Assembly (NCBI GenBank): GCA_903826865.1
Contig: CAIKGD010000038.1
Span: 1-32,800, forward strand
Length of the DNA: 32,800 bases
Reading direction: 5' to 3'
Origin: an uncultured Verrucomicrobiota bacterium
Lineage (GTDB): Bacteria > Verrucomicrobiota > Kiritimatiellia > Kiritimatiellales > Tichowtungiaceae
Part shown: in pieces, positions 1-8,839 of the stretch
How positions within the stretch are numbered: the first letter of the stretch is position 1
How the letters are laid out: each line of letters opens with the position of its first letter
Position numbers and translations under genes: made by a program
The notes under the pieces: model-generated
Databases searched by the model: none
Told to the model about the DNA's origin: nothing
The model's input: only the letters and a program-made list of their open reading frames with translations

Positions 1-873
1 CACAGCAATCTGGCGGTGATCATCACGCACTATGCGCCGTACTGTTTGGCCCACCCGACCGGTGACCCGGACTGCCCGGCAAATCAGCGCTATCTGGAGC
101 TGATTAAACGCTGGCGGCAGCAGGTGTCCGATGTCTATATCTACGAATACTACCTCAAAGGCAACTGGATGGGGTTGCCCTGGCCGATCATGCATACCGT
201 TCGGGAAGATATACCGTTTCTTCATGGGCTGGGGGTGAAAGGGATGTATTCACAATACTCCCGGAATTATCTTTGGGGCGATTTTCTGGATCAGTATGTG
301 GCGGCGCGATTGCTGTGGAACCACACCGAGGACGTGGGTGCGGTCCTGAACGAGTTCTATTCTAAGTTTTACGGCTCGGCGGCTCCGGCGATGAGGAAGT
401 ATCATGAACTGCTGGAAGGGCAGATGGCAACAAACGGAACCTGCATAGACGGGAACGCGCCGAAGAATTTCCAGCATGTTTTTCCGGAAGTGGTGCTGCT
501 GAAAATGCAGGAATACATCGACGAAGCACAGAGGCTGACCGCCGATACCCTGGTGTTGAAGCGCTTGGGAAAGATGGCGTTGCTGACGGATTACACGAAA
601 AAGTTCTGCGGGATGCTGAACTGCTATAACCGGGCGAAAGGATTAACGGGAGCTGAGGCCTCCGCCGAATACCTGAGGGCGCTGAATCTGTTCCGGGAGA
701 TCGACCGGGATGTGCTGGCGAATTCCGCAGCGTATGAGGGGATACTCGACAGAAATCAAACCCTTTACAGGCCCATGATGACCCATCTGGTTGCTGAATT
801 GAAAGCGGGATCCCTTGGCCGGAAGGCGGTAAAGGACGACAAATCTCTGCCGGATGACCAGAGACTGGATTGA
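1..873 (+). CDS. DUF4838 domain-containing protein, 3' part only
   Basis: The reading frame is open from base 1, so the window starts inside this gene; the visible part ends at a TGA at 871-873. The protein closely parallels the second DUF4838 protein at 1962-3417: both carry a Y-x-E-Y-Y motif, a W-P-I motif and a run through Y-x-Q-Y-S and A-R-L-L-W, so they are paralogues. DUF4838 proteins are large secreted proteins with a TIM-barrel-like part, common in polysaccharide-degrading PVC and Bacteroidota bacteria and often beside sulfatases; their exact substrates are unknown. The C-terminus is hydrophilic, with no anchor. A sulfatase follows after about 100 bp on the same strand, consistent with one polysaccharide operon. 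The missing N-terminus should hold the signal peptide. Family assignment is confident; function is not. Confidence 0.8.
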   Translation, partial: HSNLAVIITHYAPYCLAHPTGDPDCPANQRYLELIKRWRQQVSDVYIYEYYLKGNWMGLPWPIMHTVREDIPFLHGLGVKGMYSQYSRNYLWGDFLDQYVAARLLWNHTEDVGAVLNEFYSKFYGSAAPAMRKYHELLEGQMATNGTCIDGNAPKNFQHVFPEVVLLKMQEYIDEAQRLTADTLVLKRLGKMALLTDYTKKFCGMLNCYNRAKGLTGAEASAEYLRALNLFREIDRDVLANSAAYEGILDRNQTLYRPMMTHLVAELKAGSLGRKAVKDDKSLPDDQRLD

Positions 874-976
874 AAGATGCTCGAAACCCGGGCTGTTGGC
901 TCTGTTTAGCATACGACTTGGTGAGGCATGTTCAGCCTTTGGTTAAAAGGCACGGGGATAAATGTGGGAGCGGACT

Positions 977-1972
977 ATGACGGCATTAAAAAAAATCAGT
1001 TATCTCAGTGCCGGACTGACCGGTTTTCTGGCGGTGAGTTGCGGGGTAAACGCGGCTGATATTGAAAAGGCCGTAAAAAAAACAAACTTCGTCTTAATCA
1101 TGACCGACGATCAAGGTTATGCCGATTTAGGCTGTTACGGAGCGGACGGCTTTGCGACACCCAATCTTGATCTATTGGCCCGGCAAGGCGCGCGGTTTAC
1201 TGATTTTTACGCGGCCCATGGTGTTTGCAGTGCATCAAGAGTTGCTTTGCTGACCGGCTGTTACGCCACACGCATCGGCATTTACGGTGCGCTGAATCCG
1301 CATGCCGACATCGGGCTGAATCCAGATGAGCAGACGATTGCCGATCTCCTTAAAGCGGAGGGCTATGTTTCCGGGATTATCGGCAAATGGCATTTGGGAC
1401 ACCACAAAGAGTTCCTGCCTCTGCAAAACGGGTTCGATGAATACTTCGGACTGCCGTACTCAAACGATATGTGGCCCGTCAGCCACGATGGAAGGCCTCG
1501 TCCTGCGGATTATCCCGCTTTGCAACTGATCGAGGGCAATCAGGTTGTCGGAACAATTCAGACTCTGGACGATCAGGCAAAGTTGACCACCAGTTATACC
1601 GAACGGGCGGTACAGTTTATTCGAGGGCATAAAGACGCCCCGTTTTTTCTCTATATGGCTCATTCCATGCCGCATGTGCCGCTGGCAGTTTCCGACCGGT
1701 TCAAAGGTAAAAGCAAACAGGGGCTGTACGGCGATGTCATAATAGAAATCGACTGGTCGGTAGGGCAGGTCATGCAGGCGCTTGATGAGAACGGACTGAC
1801 AGACAACACGCTGGTGATTTTTTTAAGTGATAACGGCCCTTGGTTGAACTATGGAAATCATGCCGGATCGACAGGACCTCTTCGGGAGGGCAAGGGGTCT
1901 GAATGGGAGGGCGGGGTCAGGGTGCCGTGCATCATGCGCTGGCCGGGCCAAATCAAGCCGGGAACTGGGTGA
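977..1972 (+). CDS. Arylsulfatase-type sulfatase, C-terminally truncated at a chimeric junction
   Basis: An S1-type sulfatase hydrolysing sulfate esters, probably on a polysaccharide. I start it at 977 because GGGAG at 966-970 is well placed for that ATG; an in-frame ATG at 962 exists. The N-terminus is a secretion signal, either lipoprotein-like (Cys at about 22) or cut after V-N-A. Metal residues D44-D45 sit in a T-D-D-Q motif. The formylglycine motif is C84-S-A-S-R88, and the K-W-H-L-G and S-D-N-G motifs are present. The frame runs through the conserved R-W-P-G-Q-I segment and then stops at 1970-1972 after about 331 residues, whereas the family is usually 450-550. The missing C-terminal subdomain coincides with a switch into DUF4838 coding sequence in another frame. 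Probably inactive unless the junction is an assembly error. Confidence 0.85.
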   Translation: MTALKKISYLSAGLTGFLAVSCGVNAADIEKAVKKTNFVLIMTDDQGYADLGCYGADGFATPNLDLLARQGARFTDFYAAHGVCSASRVALLTGCYATRIGIYGALNPHADIGLNPDEQTIADLLKAEGYVSGIIGKWHLGHHKEFLPLQNGFDEYFGLPYSNDMWPVSHDGRPRPADYPALQLIEGNQVVGTIQTLDDQAKLTTSYTERAVQFIRGHKDAPFFLYMAHSMPHVPLAVSDRFKGKSKQGLYGDVIIEIDWSVGQVMQALDENGLTDNTLVIFLSDNGPWLNYGNHAGSTGPLREGKGSEWEGGVRVPCIMRWPGQIKPGTG

Positions 1973-4082
1973 GTGTCTGCCTCATCTGAGCGAGATTGCC
2001 TTTCAGGGGCTGAATGTCCGTCGCGCGCCTTCTTTCCAGATGCGCTGGGTCGGCAAGGATTTGAAATGGAACCTGCGCAACCGGTCCAATTTTGTTCCAG
2101 ATCAGCATTTACCGTCGGCTTTTGTTGTTCACTCCGGCATTTTTCATACTCAGCAGTACTGGCTTCCTGACGCAGAATGCTTCCCGACTCACCCGGAGTA
2201 TTTTGCCCTCATTGACGGCACACGCTCCACCGATAAGGACTCGCGGAAACTCTGCAACTCCAATCCCGACGTGGCGAAGGAAATAGCGAAGAACATGGCC
2301 CGCGATCTTCGCGAAAAACCGTATATAAATCTGCTCTCCCTTTCGCCCACTGACGGGCGCAGCCACTGCTGGTGCGAATGTGCCACCTGTCAAGCACTGG
2401 ATCAGCCGGACTGGAATCTGCTGGGCAGCCCTGTTCCCGGCGACTGCCTGTACTCCCGGCGGCAAATGGTTCTCTACAACAATGTCGCGACCGAACTGGA
2501 AAAGGAGTTTCCGGATCAGAAGATTATGGTCGGAGCCTACGCCAATTACACCTGGCCGCCGGCGGATCCGGCTCTGAAGGCTCATCACAATCTGGCCGTG
2601 ATTATCTGCCGGTACGAAAACTACTGCTACGCCCATCCGGTCGGTGATGTGACCTGTGAACCCAACCGGCGTTTTCTGGCGCTGATTCACGCCTGGCAGG
2701 AACAAACGCCGCATATTTACTTTTATGAATATTATAATAAATCCGCCTGGCTGAATTTCCCATGGCCGATCACCCTCGGGGTGCGTGCGGATATTGTCAT
2801 GTATAAGCAACTCGGGGTTGAAGGGCTTTATACGCAATACAGTACAGGCAACATCTGGACCGCGTTCATGCCTATATATGTCGCTTCCCGGCTTCTGTGG
2901 GATCACGAGACGGATGTCGATGCTTTGATGGAGGAGTTTTATACGAAATTTTACGGTGAAGCCGCCGCTCCCATGATAGCCTACCATGAATGTCTGGAAA
3001 ACGCCATGGCCAGTGGCAAGTACCACCACATCGGCTATGCACGCGAGACCGCGTATCAGCTTTTTACAGAGGAACTGGTGGCGGAGATGAAAACGCATTT
3101 GCAGGAAGCCCAGACTCTCGCCTCGACGGACATCGTTCTCCGCCGCCTCGACCGCATCGCCGTCATGACTGAATACACCGAACGGCTCGCGCTCTATTAC
3201 CGTCTTATGGCTGAAGCCCGCGGGATGGCCGAGGGTGATGCAAAGACTCAAACCCTGCTCAAGGCCTACCAGGCCGGTGATCCTCTGAGAGTGGATGTCC
3301 GGGATAACCCGGAGAAATACGATGGAGTTGTCAATGCCAGCTGGCTGGTCAACGATATTTCCGAGGGCCATACCATTCGCGAGCTGCGCGAGGCTCTGAT
3401 CAGAGCCGGTGCTATTCCGGTTTTTGCGGACAGCTTTACAAACGGGATCGTCGCGGACAGCGATTCCGAGCCGGGATTTTGGATATCAGGCAACACAACA
3501 CCACAATCAACAGGTGCGGAGTCGGGAGGGGCTGTCACCTTAACAGCGAAAAGTACTAATACCGGAACAAGCGCCAGCGCCGCGATATATTCTTCGTTGG
3601 ACAGCCGGTTTAACTTTTTAAATTCCACCGGACTGACGTTCTCGACGACTCTCGACAGCTCGGGAATGCAGGCAGCAGCCGGAGATGAAGGTGCGGTATG
3701 GTCACGTCTGGTTATTTCCCCTGTTTCAGGGACGACACTTGGTACAAACAGCATCTTTTTAACTCAGAGCGCTGCCCGGAATATAAATCTGCAGGCCAGA
3801 GCCAATTCCTCCAATAATATATCCATCGTGTCGTTTTCGCCAGGCAAGTGGATGACCTCCTACTCACTGTCACTGGATGCGACGAACTTCTTTCTGACCG
3901 TTGTCTTTGATGATAATACAACAACAAACTTCTCCGGCGCCAATCGCCTTGTTCAAACGCAGTGGACCGGGGGGTTAGAAGTCGCCTTGATGGCCGGCAA
4001 AGACCCGCGAAGCGGTCTGGTATCCACGGACAGCACTTCCGTGGTCAGCATTTCTGATTTTTCTGTCATTTCGGGAATGTGA
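1962..4082 (+). CDS. DUF4838 protein lacking its N-terminus, with C-terminal beta-sandwich domain
   Basis: From codon 1962-1964 the frame reads E-L-G-E-C-L-P, the point in DUF4838 proteins that follows the N-terminal domain. The open frame extends back to an ATG at 1851, but those residues are out-of-frame sulfatase sequence, so the native start, signal peptide and first domain are missing. About 1962-3417 is the DUF4838 region, paralogous to the protein at 1-873. About 3418-4080 (221 residues) is a second domain starting F-A-D-S-F-T-N-G. It resembles the neighbouring PEP-CTERM protein: L-D-A-T-N-F-F-L against L-D-A-T-N-Y-Y-L, followed by a matching S-G-A/T-G-A-H and Q-W/A-W pattern. Unlike that protein it ends without a PEP-CTERM anchor. 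The substrate is unknown. As written there is no credible translation start. Confidence 0.7.
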   Translation, partial: ELGECLPHLSEIAFQGLNVRRAPSFQMRWVGKDLKWNLRNRSNFVPDQHLPSAFVVHSGIFHTQQYWLPDAECFPTHPEYFALIDGTRSTDKDSRKLCNSNPDVAKEIAKNMARDLREKPYINLLSLSPTDGRSHCWCECATCQALDQPDWNLLGSPVPGDCLYSRRQMVLYNNVATELEKEFPDQKIMVGAYANYTWPPADPALKAHHNLAVIICRYENYCYAHPVGDVTCEPNRRFLALIHAWQEQTPHIYFYEYYNKSAWLNFPWPITLGVRADIVMYKQLGVEGLYTQYSTGNIWTAFMPIYVASRLLWDHETDVDALMEEFYTKFYGEAAAPMIAYHECLENAMASGKYHHIGYARETAYQLFTEELVAEMKTHLQEAQTLASTDIVLRRLDRIAVMTEYTERLALYYRLMAEARGMAEGDAKTQTLLKAYQAGDPLRVDVRDNPEKYDGVVNASWLVNDISEGHTIRELREALIRAGAIPVFADSFTNGIVADSDSEPGFWISGNTTPQSTGAESGGAVTLTAKSTNTGTSASAAIYSSLDSRFNFLNSTGLTFSTTLDSSGMQAAAGDEGAVWSRLVISPVSGTTLGTNSIFLTQSAARNINLQARANSSNNISIVSFSPGKWMTSYSLSLDATNFFLTVVFDDNTTTNFSGANRLVQTQWTGGLEVALMAGKDPRSGLVSTDSTSVVSISDFSVISGM

Positions 4083-4158
4083 TTTATGCTCCCGCTGCTT
4101 TTTGCTGTTTTCATCTATGCCCCCAGACAATGAAACGGGAAATTCCGGGAAAAATATA

Positions 4159-4187
4159 TTGACAGGTTTATGTTGTTACATTATTTT
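4159..4187 (+). promoter_or_regulatory. Sigma-70-type promoter for the PEP-CTERM gene
   Basis: TTGACA at 4159-4164 is a perfect -35 box. Exactly 17 bp later TATTTT at 4182-4187 matches four of six -10 positions. Transcription would start near 4195, about 60 bp before the ATG at 4256. The gene therefore has its own promoter, separate from the DUF4838 gene upstream. Confidence 0.6.
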
Positions 4188-4255
4188 TAACTCGAAATAA
4201 ATCCAGAGATGGACTTCGGTAAACAGAGTGAACAACAACGGAAAGGAGCGGTCAG

Positions 4256-5056
4256 ATGAAACGAATGATGATGGCAGGATGGATGGTATTGGCAATGTTT
4301 CTTGCTCTAAACGCAGGCGCAGGTGTGCTTCTCTTGGACACCTTCGAAAATGGTAATGTCACGAACATTGATTCAGGGGCAGCGTTTTGGACAAAAACCG
4401 TGAGCGGCGGTACTGCTACTGAGACAGGTGGCCAACTGCTTTTGCAGGATAAGCCTAAAACCAATACAGCGGTATCGGCGACTCTTTATAGTCCACTGAT
4501 GTCTGATTGCAATTTTTTCACCACGACTTTGGTTTATAACGCAAAATTTGACTTATCGATGGCAAACATAGCGTCAGGTGATAAGTCAAAAATGGAATTT
4601 CGTTTCTTTATAAATGATGGCGTCGGCCAGAACTTAACGCAGTCATCAAATTATTTTGCGATAACCCAGTTTGGAACCGGGAACTTCAGGGTGACCACCA
4701 AAGTTGACAACGGTTCCGTCGTCACTCTTACGAGCATTACGGGCACAACCTTAGCTCAGGAACTCAACTTGCGTCTGGATGCTACAAACTATTATCTGGA
4801 TATGATCTATGCGGGCGGAGTCACCAACAGTTACACGGGAGCGCATGGTCTTAGCCAATCGGCCTGGCGAACCACCGGCAGCACTTTGGAGATGATGGCG
4901 TATAGCAGCACATCAACTGCAGCCTCGACCAATGGAACCTGGACGGTAGGCGTGTCCGAATTGAAAGTAACCTCCATTCCCGAGCCGTCCACCATAGGGC
5001 TCTTCATCCTCTCGAGCTTCTCGGCGCTGGGCATCCGGCGAATGGTTAAGCTTTAA
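4256..5056 (+). CDS. PEP-CTERM sorting domain protein
   Basis: A 266-residue secreted protein. GGAAAGGAG lies just upstream of the ATG. Residues 1-23 are a Sec signal peptide, followed by a beta-rich body with many T, S, N and G residues, similar to LamG/jelly-roll-like beta-sandwich proteins. The C-terminus has the PEP-CTERM arrangement: P-E-P-S-T at about 243, a hydrophobic segment, then a short basic tail (R-R-M-V-K-L). In organisms with exosortase this tail directs processing and surface or exopolysaccharide association; no exosortase gene is in this window. The body resembles the C-terminal domain of the upstream DUF4838 protein, suggesting domain duplication. It has its own promoter and a strong terminator. 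A structural or carbohydrate-binding role is likely; no catalytic motif is visible. Confidence 0.85.
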   Translation: MKRMMMAGWMVLAMFLALNAGAGVLLLDTFENGNVTNIDSGAAFWTKTVSGGTATETGGQLLLQDKPKTNTAVSATLYSPLMSDCNFFTTTLVYNAKFDLSMANIASGDKSKMEFRFFINDGVGQNLTQSSNYFAITQFGTGNFRVTTKVDNGSVVTLTSITGTTLAQELNLRLDATNYYLDMIYAGGVTNSYTGAHGLSQSAWRTTGSTLEMMAYSSTSTAASTNGTWTVGVSELKVTSIPEPSTIGLFILSSFSALGIRRMVKL

Positions 5057-5083
5057 TCCTTTTCCGGCGGATCCGTCGGGAAG

Positions 5084-5129
5084 CGAAATGGGAATCTTTC
5101 TTAATGGAGTGATTCCCATTTCGGTTTTT
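5084..5129 (+). terminator. Intrinsic terminator after the PEP-CTERM gene
   Basis: CGAAATGGGAATC at 5084-5096 is the perfect 13-bp inverse complement of 5111-5123, with a 14-nt loop, followed by GTTTTT. It lies 28 bp after the stop codon. Confidence 0.85.
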
Positions 5130-5197
5130 AGAAGATATTCAGTGTGCTGATAAAGAACCAACCCTGAAGAAAAAACAGGGTGCATTTGGAATGAGCA

Positions 5198-5366
5198 ATG
5201 AAAAAAAATCTATATAGCGCTGTTTTCCTGTTTTTCGGTTTACGGATGGAAGCGAATGTTATTTATCATATCCATTAACGGTGTTGAATTTAGGCAGGCG
5301 CAATCCACTCAAACCGGATCAATGGGCAAAATGTATATTGATAACATCAGGGCGCTGATGGAGTGA
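5198..5366 (+). pseudogene. Remnant of a small secreted protein, internally deleted
   Basis: An ATG at 5198 preceded by TTGGAATGAG opens a typical Sec signal peptide (M-K-K-N-L-Y-S-A-V-F-L-F-F-G-L) followed by E-A-N-V-I-Y. It stops at 5276 after about 26 codons. In another frame, 5256-5366 ends G-K-M-Y-I-D-N-I-R-A and a stop, resembling the final strand of secreted beta-sandwich proteins. The simplest reading is a PEP-CTERM-like secreted protein reduced to its two ends by an internal deletion. Too little remains to name a family. The rest of 5130-5453 shows no gene. Confidence 0.4.
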
Positions 5367-5453
5367 AGTACCGTAAGAAATACTCTGGACTGCCGATGAA
5401 AGCGGTAAAAGTATCCTGAGCGAGCAGCTCTTTTAAAAACTGAACCTTTGAAT

Positions 5454-6670
5454 TTACCGAACTGGTACCCAGTGGTGAACAATTTGGGCCGCAGCACCCA
5501 GCGCACCGCTGAATTCTCCCAGTTCTGATGCGACAATCTCGGGCGCAGACAGATGCCGTTCCCGGACATGTTCTGTCGCCTTCCGGCGGATACGATCCAG
5601 GAAAGTCTGGCCCAGCGCCATAAACGGGCTGGAAAAAATAATTTTTCCAGGATCCAGCAGCACGTTGATTTGTCCTGCGGCCCAGCCCAGCCCGTCGGCG
5701 GCGGCATTCAGATGGCTGACGGTCATTTTATCTCCCTTGCGGTATGCCTCCAGAAGGTCGTTTACGGTGATGTGCAAGCCGCATTCCGACAGAGAAGAAG
5801 GTTGTCCGTCCCGAATGCAGGTTGCGATATTGCGCAGTACAGCACGCACAGAAGCGATCTCTTCCAGCTCAATGTGCGCCGGATTGGAGCGGAATATATT
5901 TTTGATAACCTGCCGGTCTAAAACAGCCGCAGGGCAGAGCCAGAATCCGATTTCACCGGCGCTTTGGTGTGCGCCTTTGCAGACTTTCCCTTGGGTAACA
6001 ATACCTGCTCCCATGCCGCTTCGTACGACAATACTCACAAACTGGTCAGCTGCCCGTCCCTGTCCGAACCAGAGTTCTGCGGATGCCATAGCCCGCATAT
6101 TACTTTCCAGATAAACCGGGAAGTTAAAGTTTTTTTCGAAAAAGGATCCGATCTGGACATTTTCCCAGCCTTTAATGTATTTATAGAAAGAGCTGGTTCT
6201 CTGCTTGATATCGATTGATCCGGGTGCCGCCACGCCTAGACCCAGAATACGGCTGCGGTTTTTTGGCAGAATGCGCAGCACAGCATCCCGGGCGAGTTTC
6301 AGTACTTCCTCAACATCCGCATCGGGGCGGATGCTGATTGAAACGGAATCCTGAATCTCTTCTCTGAAATCAAGGCAAACAGCACGAATACGATTTGCTT
6401 CGATATCCACGCCAAGCAAATATCCGCCTCCGGGATTAAGAGATAAGGCCGTTCGCGGACGCCCCCTTTTGAGTCTCAGAACTTCATTTTCAAGCAGGAA
6501 GTTCTCCTTCAGAAGTCTCGATACAAAAATACCGATGGTGGAAGGTGCAACGCTCATCAGCGCGGCCAGTTCGACCCGGGAGATTCCCTGATGAGTACGA
6601 ACAAGCTGCAGCAACAAAGCCTCATGTTGAGCGATCAGTTGTTTTTTTTAACCGGCCTGTTTTTTAGCAT
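5454..6670 (-). CDS. ROK-family transcriptional regulator (NagC/XylR-like), possible 5' frameshift
   Basis: A winged-helix DNA-binding segment (G-I-S-R-V-E-L-A-A-L-M ... S-T-I-G) is followed by a basic G-R-P-R-T linker and an actin-fold ROK sugar-binding domain (G-V-D-I-E ... G-V-A-A-P-G ... G-A-H-Q-S-A-G-E-I-G). The usual ROK zinc motif C-x-C-G-x-x-G-C is absent, C-P-A-A-V-L-D standing in its place. Such proteins repress sugar-utilisation genes until a sugar or sugar phosphate binds. The uninterrupted frame reaches only to a stop at 6648-6650 and contains only TTG or CTG starts. An ATG at 6668-6670 with AAGAGGG before it is in the neighbouring frame, separated by a run of eight A (6642-6649). 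One more A would join them into a normal N-terminus. So this is either a homopolymer error, a real frameshift, or a TTG start at 6617. The target genes are not evident. Confidence 0.8.
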
Positions 6671-6765
6671 ATTCCCTCTTTTCCTCGGATTGGTGTGCCT
6701 GAGAGTTGAAAAAGTTGACTGGTTGTCGTTTTCTTTCAAGTCCCTCAACCAAAAAGGAAACAAAT

Positions 6766-6957
6766 ATGTCTACCAGTTACTTATACCATTACCATACGCA
6801 AGGAACTGCCGGTTTTCACTTAAAAAATACTATCGTCGCGCCGGGCAATATGCCGAAGCAACTGAAATGGAAACGGAATAGTGATTTTTCGCCACAAACT
6901 TTTCCCTGTATAGTTCGCAAAGCGACAAGAGTAGGAACTGGTGAACCTGTATGTTAA
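6766..6957 (+). mobile_element. Possible ISL3-family transposase N-terminal remnant
   Basis: A 63-codon frame with AAGGAAA upstream begins M-S-T-S-Y-L-Y-H. As I recall, ISL3-family transposases commonly start M-S-T-S-x-L-Y-H followed by a beta-rich zinc-ribbon segment. Here the similarity fades after about 40 residues, the expected C-x-x-C pair is missing and the frame stops at 6955-6957. I cannot see terminal inverted repeats or target duplications. It lies directly before the truncated XylR gene, so an insertion-deletion event may have removed that gene's front half. A chance open frame is the alternative. Confidence 0.35.
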
Positions 6958-7000
6958 TTCGATAGCAAACGATGCGTCCGCCTCCGCTCAGTATAAATAG

Positions 7001-7609
7001 TTTGGTGTTGATCGATGCCGTCAGCGGGCGGAAGCCTGTAAGCGCGCCGACATTAAGGTTCCTGAAGAAACAGCACTGCTGGGTGTGGATAATGACGAAT
7101 TGGTCTGCGAGTTCGCCTCGCCGCCCTTGTCGAGCATTGTGCTCAATACCGAAAAAAGCGGGTATGATGCGGCCACAGTTTTGCACCGGATGATGCAGGG
7201 TAAAAAGGTCGGCGGAATTACCATTCCTATTCCGACTCCACGTGTTGTTACCCGGCAGTCGACGGATGTGATTGCGGTGAATGATCCGGTCGTGGCATGT
7301 GCGTTGAATTATATTCACGAACACTATCGTAAGGGGATTTCGGTCGACGATATTGCTAATGCTGCGGGAGTTTCCCGCCGGGTTCTGCAAATCCGTTTCC
7401 GGAAAGTAATGAACCGCTCGGTCTATGAAGAGGTCTTGCGTCTGCGTATGAATCAGGCGTGCCTTCTTTTGACTGAGACCAATCTTTCGGTTGCGCAGGT
7501 CGCCGAAGCGTTGAATTACGAAGAGATAAAATATTTTTCCCGGGCATTTCTTCAGATTGTCGGCATCAGTTTGCTAGCCTATCGAAAGCAGCAAAGTATC
7601 CGGAACTAA
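7001..7609 (+). pseudogene. XylR-type AraC regulator, N-terminus deleted
   Basis: From about 7001 the frame carries the end of a periplasmic-binding-protein-like sensor (R-A-D-I-K-V-P-E-E-T-A-L-L-G-V-D-N-D-E). A complete two-helix AraC-type DNA-binding domain follows (about 7300-7590: D-I-A-N-A-A-G-V-S-R-R ... V-A-E-A-L-N-Y). This sensor-plus-HTH order is that of the xylose regulator XylR and its many relatives. About 200 N-terminal residues are gone: TAG at 6998-7000 closes the frame and unrelated sequence precedes it. An ATG at 7085 could start a 174-residue DNA-binding fragment, but it has no clear ribosome site. The sugar kinase starts about 100 bp downstream, so this was probably its regulator. 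Confidence 0.75.
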
Positions 7610-7705
7610 TACGCAAATTGAGAAAAAATATTCGCGTAAAGCGGTTTGCTGATTTGGATAAAAAGTTCACCCTGTGAATGAATCATTTTAAAAGCGAGGC
7701 GTTTA

Positions 7706-8815
7706 ATGGCGAAAGTAGCGGTAGCGGGGCATATTTGTCTGGATATAATTCCAACGTTTACAGAAGGCTCATGTGATTTGGGCACATTGCTTGCCCCCGG
7801 TTCGTTAACGGAAGTCGGCGAGGCGGTTGTGGCGACCGGCGGGGCGGTTTCCAATACAGGGCAGGCGCTTCACCGGCTTGGGGAAGAGGTCGTTTTGATG
7901 GCCAAGATCGGTGACGATGAGTTTGGTCAGACGGTTAAACGCATTCTGGATCAAGCCGGCTCTGGATTGTCAGACGGATTGATTATAGATGCAGGTTCGA
8001 GCACGTCCTATTCGCTGGTTATTAATCCGCCGGGGATTGACCGGATATTTCTCCACTCTTCCGGAGCTAACCACACATTTTGTTCGGAAGACATTGATGA
8101 CGCGAAACTGGAAGGAAGCACTCTGTTTCATTTCGGTTATCCGCCGCTTATGCGAAGTATTTATGAACGTGACGGGGCAGAACTTAAAAAAATATTCAAC
8201 CGGATGAAAAGCAAAGGAATGTCGACATCGCTGGACATGACCTTTGTTGATCCGGCTTCAGAATCCGGGCAGGTTGACTGGTTAGCGTTTTTGAAAAATG
8301 TATTGCCTTCAACGGATATTTTTCTTCCCAGCCTGGATGAGATTCTTTTCATGGCTGATCGCGAAAAATATAACCAGCTGGTCGCAGAATTTGGAGATCG
8401 GATTATTCAAGGCGTAGACGCGAATTTGGTGGAAAAAACCGCACAGTGGCTGATTAATCTCGGCGTGCCGGTGGTTGTGATCAAGCTGGGTGAACATGGT
8501 CTGTATCTGCGAACCGCAGTAACCGTTCCAGGAAGGGATTCTTCATGGAGAAATGTCAGCCGGTTTGAATCACGCTTTTCCGTCAAACTGGCGGGAACAA
8601 CCGGAGCGGGTGATTGTGCTATTGCCGGATTCCTTTCGGCGTATATTAATGGAGCATCTGCCGAAGAGGCGATTATTACCGCTGTTGCGACCGGTTCTGC
8701 CAGCACGGAATCACTGGACGCAGTGAGCGCTATTCCGCACCGGAACCGGATCCTCGCCCGCATTAATTCCGAATGGAAGCGGATCCCTGGAAAATTCAGT
8801 GGTACTCAGAAATGA
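7706..8815 (+). CDS. PfkB-family carbohydrate kinase
   Basis: A 369-residue cytoplasmic sugar kinase of the ribokinase/PfkB family, transferring phosphate from ATP to a sugar hydroxyl. Both family signatures are clear: G-G-A-V-S-N-T-G-Q-A-L-H-R-L-G near residue 45-59 and G-T-T-G-A-G-D-C near 297-304, with D303 the expected catalytic base. GCGAGGCG lies before the ATG. The length is somewhat above the usual 300-330. It is flanked by two XylR-type regulator genes, both damaged, which suggests a sugar-inducible unit whose control has been lost. The specific sugar cannot be read from sequence; a monosaccharide freed from the polysaccharide degraded by neighbouring enzymes is plausible. No clear terminator separates it from the convergent xylR gene 24 bp away. 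Confidence 0.85.
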   Translation: MAKVAVAGHICLDIIPTFTEGSCDLGTLLAPGSLTEVGEAVVATGGAVSNTGQALHRLGEEVVLMAKIGDDEFGQTVKRILDQAGSGLSDGLIIDAGSSTSYSLVINPPGIDRIFLHSSGANHTFCSEDIDDAKLEGSTLFHFGYPPLMRSIYERDGAELKKIFNRMKSKGMSTSLDMTFVDPASESGQVDWLAFLKNVLPSTDIFLPSLDEILFMADREKYNQLVAEFGDRIIQGVDANLVEKTAQWLINLGVPVVVIKLGEHGLYLRTAVTVPGRDSSWRNVSRFESRFSVKLAGTTGAGDCAIAGFLSAYINGASAEEAIITAVATGSASTESLDAVSAIPHRNRILARINSEWKRIPGKFSGTQK

Positions 8816-8839
8816 AGTAGAAAGTTATAAAAGCCATAT

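Noticed and set aside
2109-3371. Long open frame on the minus strand
   Set aside because: It lies entirely opposite the DUF4838 coding sequence, has no homology-like motifs and no ribosome site; a codon-bias shadow.
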